Origin: Dehalococcoidia bacterium
GTDB taxonomy: Bacteria; Chloroflexota; Dehalococcoidia; GIF9; AB-539-J10
NCBI GenBank assembly: GCA_030612345.1
Contig: JAUWOB010000007.1
Span: forward strand, 1 to 15,019
Reading direction: 5' to 3'
Length of the DNA stretch: 15,019 nt
In this document: piece after piece, positions 12,127 to 15,019 of the stretch
How the letters are laid out: each line of letters opens with the position of its first letter
Numbering within the stretch: position 1 is the stretch's first letter
Notes under the pieces: model-generated
Databases searched by the model: none
What the model saw: only the letters and a program-made list of their open reading frames with translations
Told to the model about the DNA's origin: nothing
Translations under genes and position numbers: made by a program

Positions 12127-15019
12127 CTACGAGCTCTCCAGCTCCAAACTTTCAGCCTCGTCTTCGCCAAAACCTCCCGCCTTTAATCTTCTCCCATCAT
12201 CAGGACTCACAGAAAGGACGCGAGACGGGATGAGCTTACCAAGAATCACATTTTCCTTAAGACCGCGAAGCTTGTCCACCTTACCTTTGATCGCAGCATC
12301 CACCAGAACTCGCCCGGTTTCCTGGAAGGAGGCGGCTGCCAGCCAACTGTCCTTGCTCAAGCTAGCTCTGGTTATGCCGAGAAGCGCAGCTTGAGCCGTT
12401 GCCGGCTCACCTCCCTCCGCCAGCACCCTGGCGTTTATCTCCTCGTAGTCAAATCGATCAACCAACTCGCCAGGCAAGAGCTTTGTATCTCCTGAGGAGA
12501 TGATCCTCACGTTACTTAGCATGCGCCGGGCAATGACAGCAATGTGTTTGTCATGTATAGTCACTCCTTGCGCGCGATACACCTTTTGTACTTCATCAAT
12601 CAGGTATTGCTGGACTGCGGCTTTTCCCATAATACGCAGGATATCGTGAGGGTTAACGGGCCCTCTAGTAAGCCGGTCGCCTGCTTTGACCGTATCTCCC
12701 GACTGAACGAGCGAATGCGCGCCATGGGAAACGGTATACTCCCTTTCTTCGCTCTCTTCATACCGAACATAGATATGATCATCCTCAGTGATGACCTGAC
12801 CGGTCACTCGAGCCACTACAGGCTGCGATTGATCGCCTTCGCCCCCGCCAATAGCCGGCAAACTCTCCTGAGTCTGCTCCGGCAGAGAAAGCAGGATGCT
12901 GCCCGCGCCAACCGATTGCCCGTCGGTAACAGCTAGCTCCGCTCCCGGCGGAATTGGGTATTCATCCAGATAGAAATCAGAGCTAGTGACCTTAACTACG
13001 CTCTCCCCATCGGTATGAGTCACTTCAACCGTGCCGTCGATTTCCGAGATTATGGCACTGCCGTTCGGGGTTCTAGCCTCAAAAAGCTCTTCTACTCGAG
13101 GCAGTCCGGTGGTGATATCGAGCCCTGCTATGCCCCCGGTATGAAAAGTCTGCAGCGTGAGCTGCGTTCCGGGCTCACCGATACTCTGGGCAGCAACAAC
13201 TCCTACAGCGGTGCCGAGCTTCACCGGCTGCTTTTTCCCGAAATCCCTTCCATAGCAGTTTCGACAAACGCCAAATCTAGAACGGCAGGTAAGAGGCGAC
13301 CTCACGTGTACCCCGGTAATGCCGGCTTCGATAATCCGTTGCGCTTTCTCTTCGTCGATTTCCTCATCACGATCAACAATAACGGCACCTGTAGCCGGAT
13401 CAACGACCTGGCTGGTCGCTAGATAGCCGATAATCCGCTTTTCAAACGGGGGAAGAGACAGATCTGCAGTCTGGCGGAATATCCAGATTCCCTCGGGGGT
13501 GCCGCAATCCATCTGAGTCACAATGACGTCTTGAGCTACATCAACAAGCCGCCTGGTAAGATAACCGCTGTCTGATGTCCTCAAGGCCGTATCGGTCAAC
13601 CCTTTGCGACCGCCATGGGTAGAGATGAAGTACTCCATGGGTGACAGTCCGTCACGGAGACTGGATTTGATGGGGAAATCTATGATCCTCCCTGAGGGGT
13701 CGGTCATCAACCCGCGCATACCGGCCATCTGCCTGATCTGAGAAACATTCCCCTTGGCGCCCGACGTAGCCATCATGTAGATACTCCCGTAAGGATCCAG
13801 CGTTCGGGAAATATCCTCAGTAACCTTATCCGTAGCCTCCATCCACACTCGAATCGAGCTCTCATACTTTTCATCCTCAGTAATCAAGCCATGGTTGAAC
13901 TGATCCTCAATAAGGCTCATCTTCTCATCGGCTTCCTCCAGAACCCTGCGCTTATCTGGAGGCTCCTCGATATCATCCATAGCGACCGAAACGCCCGACT
14001 TTGTGGCGTAGTCAAATCCCGCTTGCTTGAGCTTATCCAGGACACCGGCAGTGCCTTCGCAGCCCAATACGCTAATGCAGTCAGAGACCAACGCTCGTAA
14101 CGAAGCCTTATTCGCGGTCTGGTTGCGAAAGCGAAGCTGTGGAGGCAAGGCATCGTTAAAGAGGATTCTGCCCACTGTAGTATTTATTCTGCCTCCATCT
14201 GAACCAAGCGAAGGATCTCTCACGATGATTTCAGCACCAAGCTCGATAACGCCAAGGTCGTAAGCTAGCTTAGCCTCGTCAAAACTGCTGAACAATTTCC
14301 CTTCCCCTTTGGCTCCAGGCTTAGAAAGCGTAAGATAATAGCAGCCCAAACCCATATCCAGGGTAGGCGTTGTTCCCGGCTCACCACTACTCGGGAGCAA
14401 CATGTTATACAGGCTCAGCATATGCTCCCTGGCTTCCTGGATTGCCGCCGTGGATAATGGCACATGAACTGCCATCTGGTCGCCGTCGAAATCGGCACCG
14501 AAGGCGGTACAGACCAGGGGGTGCAACTGAAAGGCATCGCCGTCGATTAACACGGGTTCAAAGGCCTGAATGCTTAGCCGGTGCAATGTAGGAGCGCGAT
14601 TAAGCAATACAGGACGTTCCTTAACTACCTCATACAGCGCATCCCAAACCTCGGGGTTACCTCTTTCCACCAGGCGCCGGGCACTCTTCAGGTTATTGGC
14701 ATATCCATTCTGGATCAGCTTGTGCATCACTGAAGGCTTGAACAGCTCCAAGGCAACATGGCGCGGCAGGCCGCACTGGTGGAGCTTAAGTTTCGGCCCG
14801 ACAACAATGACCGAGCGACCACTGTAGTCTACCCGCTTACCGAGAAGATTCTGCCGAAACCGCCCCTGCTTGCCCTTCAGGATGTCGGACAGGGATTTCA
14901 AAGCATGCTTGTTACCGGTGGTGACTGCGCGCCCTCTTCGCCCATTGTCGATAAGGGCATCAACAGCTTCCTGCAGCATGCGTTTCTCATTGCGGATGAT
15001 TATCTCCGGCGCACCCAAC
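12127..15019 (-). CDS. rpoC: DNA-directed RNA polymerase subunit beta', C-terminal part
   Basis: The reading frame runs in from the right edge with no start; about 963 codons remain, beginning at [12 protein letters not shown], so roughly the first 300 or more residues, including the N-terminal zinc finger, are outside. Counting from the codon at 15018: the double-psi barrel with catalytic Asp176, Asp178 and Asp180 (D-F-D-G-D), the bridge helix at about 463-493 (ending [10 protein letters not shown]), the second zinc site Cys505, Cys578, Cys585 and Cys588, and the trigger loop from [10 protein letters not shown] (611-620). No large insertion interrupts the trigger loop, unlike the SI3 insert of E. 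coli. The position before A-D-F-D-G-D is Gly174, usually Asn, and residue 623 of the trigger helix is Gln, usually Arg. ruvB follows at 24 bp. Confidence 0.98.
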   Translation of the reverse strand, partial: LGAPEIIIRNEKRMLQEAVDALIDNGRRGRAVTTGNKHALKSLSDILKGKQGRFRQNLLGKRVDYSGRSVIVVGPKLKLHQCGLPRHVALELFKPSVMHKLIQNGYANNLKSARRLVERGNPEVWDALYEVVKERPVLLNRAPTLHRLSIQAFEPVLIDGDAFQLHPLVCTAFGADFDGDQMAVHVPLSTAAIQEAREHMLSLYNMLLPSSGEPGTTPTLDMGLGCYYLTLSKPGAKGEGKLFSSFDEAKLAYDLGVIELGAEIIVRDPSLGSDGGRINTTVGRILFNDALPPQLRFRNQTANKASLRALVSDCISVLGCEGTAGVLDKLKQAGFDYATKSGVSVAMDDIEEPPDKRRVLEEADEKMSLIEDQFNHGLITEDEKYESSIRVWMEATDKVTEDISRTLDPYGSIYMMATSGAKGNVSQIRQMAGMRGLMTDPSGRIIDFPIKSSLRDGLSPMEYFISTHGGRKGLTDTALRTSDSGYLTRRLVDVAQDVIVTQMDCGTPEGIWIFRQTADLSLPPFEKRIIGYLATSQVVDPATGAVIVDRDEEIDEEKAQRIIEAGITGVHVRSPLTCRSRFGVCRNCYGRDFGKKQPVKLGTAVGVVAAQSIGEPGTQLTLQTFHTGGIAGLDITTGLPRVEELFEARTPNGSAIISEIDGTVEVTHTDGESVVKVTSSDFYLDEYPIPPGAELAVTDGQSVGAGSILLSLPEQTQESLPAIGGGEGDQSQPVVARVTGQVITEDDHIYVRYEESEEREYTVSHGAHSLVQSGDTVKAGDRLTRGPVNPHDILRIMGKAAVQQYLIDEVQKVYRAQGVTIHDKHIAVIARRMLSNVRIISSGDTKLLPGELVDRFDYEEINARVLAEGGEPATAQAALLGITRASLSKDSWLAAASFQETGRVLVDAAIKGKVDKLRGLKENVILGKLIPSRVLSVSPDDGRRLKAGGFGEDEAESLELESS

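Overview
The window looks like a chromosomal piece of a Gram-positive-like or deep-branching bacterium of roughly balanced base composition. The rpoC-ruvB arrangement, the PadR plus permease-prefix pair, the TatD-thioredoxin group and the many SAM-methyltransferase and GNAT singletons fit Chloroflexi (Dehalococcoidia-like) best. That placement comes from gene content and motif flavour only; no search was possible.

Layout. (1) 1-209, minus: N-terminus of an ABC ATPase, with a perfect 8+3+8 palindrome just upstream. (2) 358-7186: an accessory stretch of mostly unrelated single genes. It holds a ParB/Srx-fold protein (minus), then on the plus strand a stub of a DUF763 gene, a duplicated Cas4/RecB-like Fe-S nuclease, a flavin split-barrel protein, a methyltransferase, a second methyltransferase that has lost its SAM-binding core, a third methyltransferase, and two related GNAT acetyltransferases, the second carrying a YoaP-like thioredoxin-fold tail. 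Decayed remnants (918-1037, 3071-3235, 4190-4835) between these genes suggest gain, deletion and decay. (3) 7423-7920, plus: a CvpA-family membrane protein behind a good promoter. (4) 9546-7948, minus: a compact four-gene operon made of a 53-residue protein, a 103-residue winged-helix-like protein, a TatD-type hydrolase and thioredoxin. Junctions are 5 nt, a 1-nt overlap and 5 nt. (5) 9682-10924, plus: PadR regulator and HAAS-type membrane protein, divergent from the operon across two clear sigma70-type promoters. (6) 15019-11068, minus: the C-terminal two thirds or so of rpoC, then ruvB 24 bp downstream.

The core parts (RNA polymerase, Holliday-junction branch migration, thioredoxin, TatD, CvpA) are ordinary housekeeping. 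The most interesting items are the nuclease with a fossil second copy of itself, two substitutions at NTP-contacting positions of rpoC, the short gene heading the TatD-thioredoxin operon, the palindrome over the ABC promoter, and several promoters so close to start codons that leaderless transcripts are likely. I found no CRISPR array, rRNA, tRNA, IS element or convincing integron, and no clear intrinsic terminator. I do not see a complete new multi-gene defence system.
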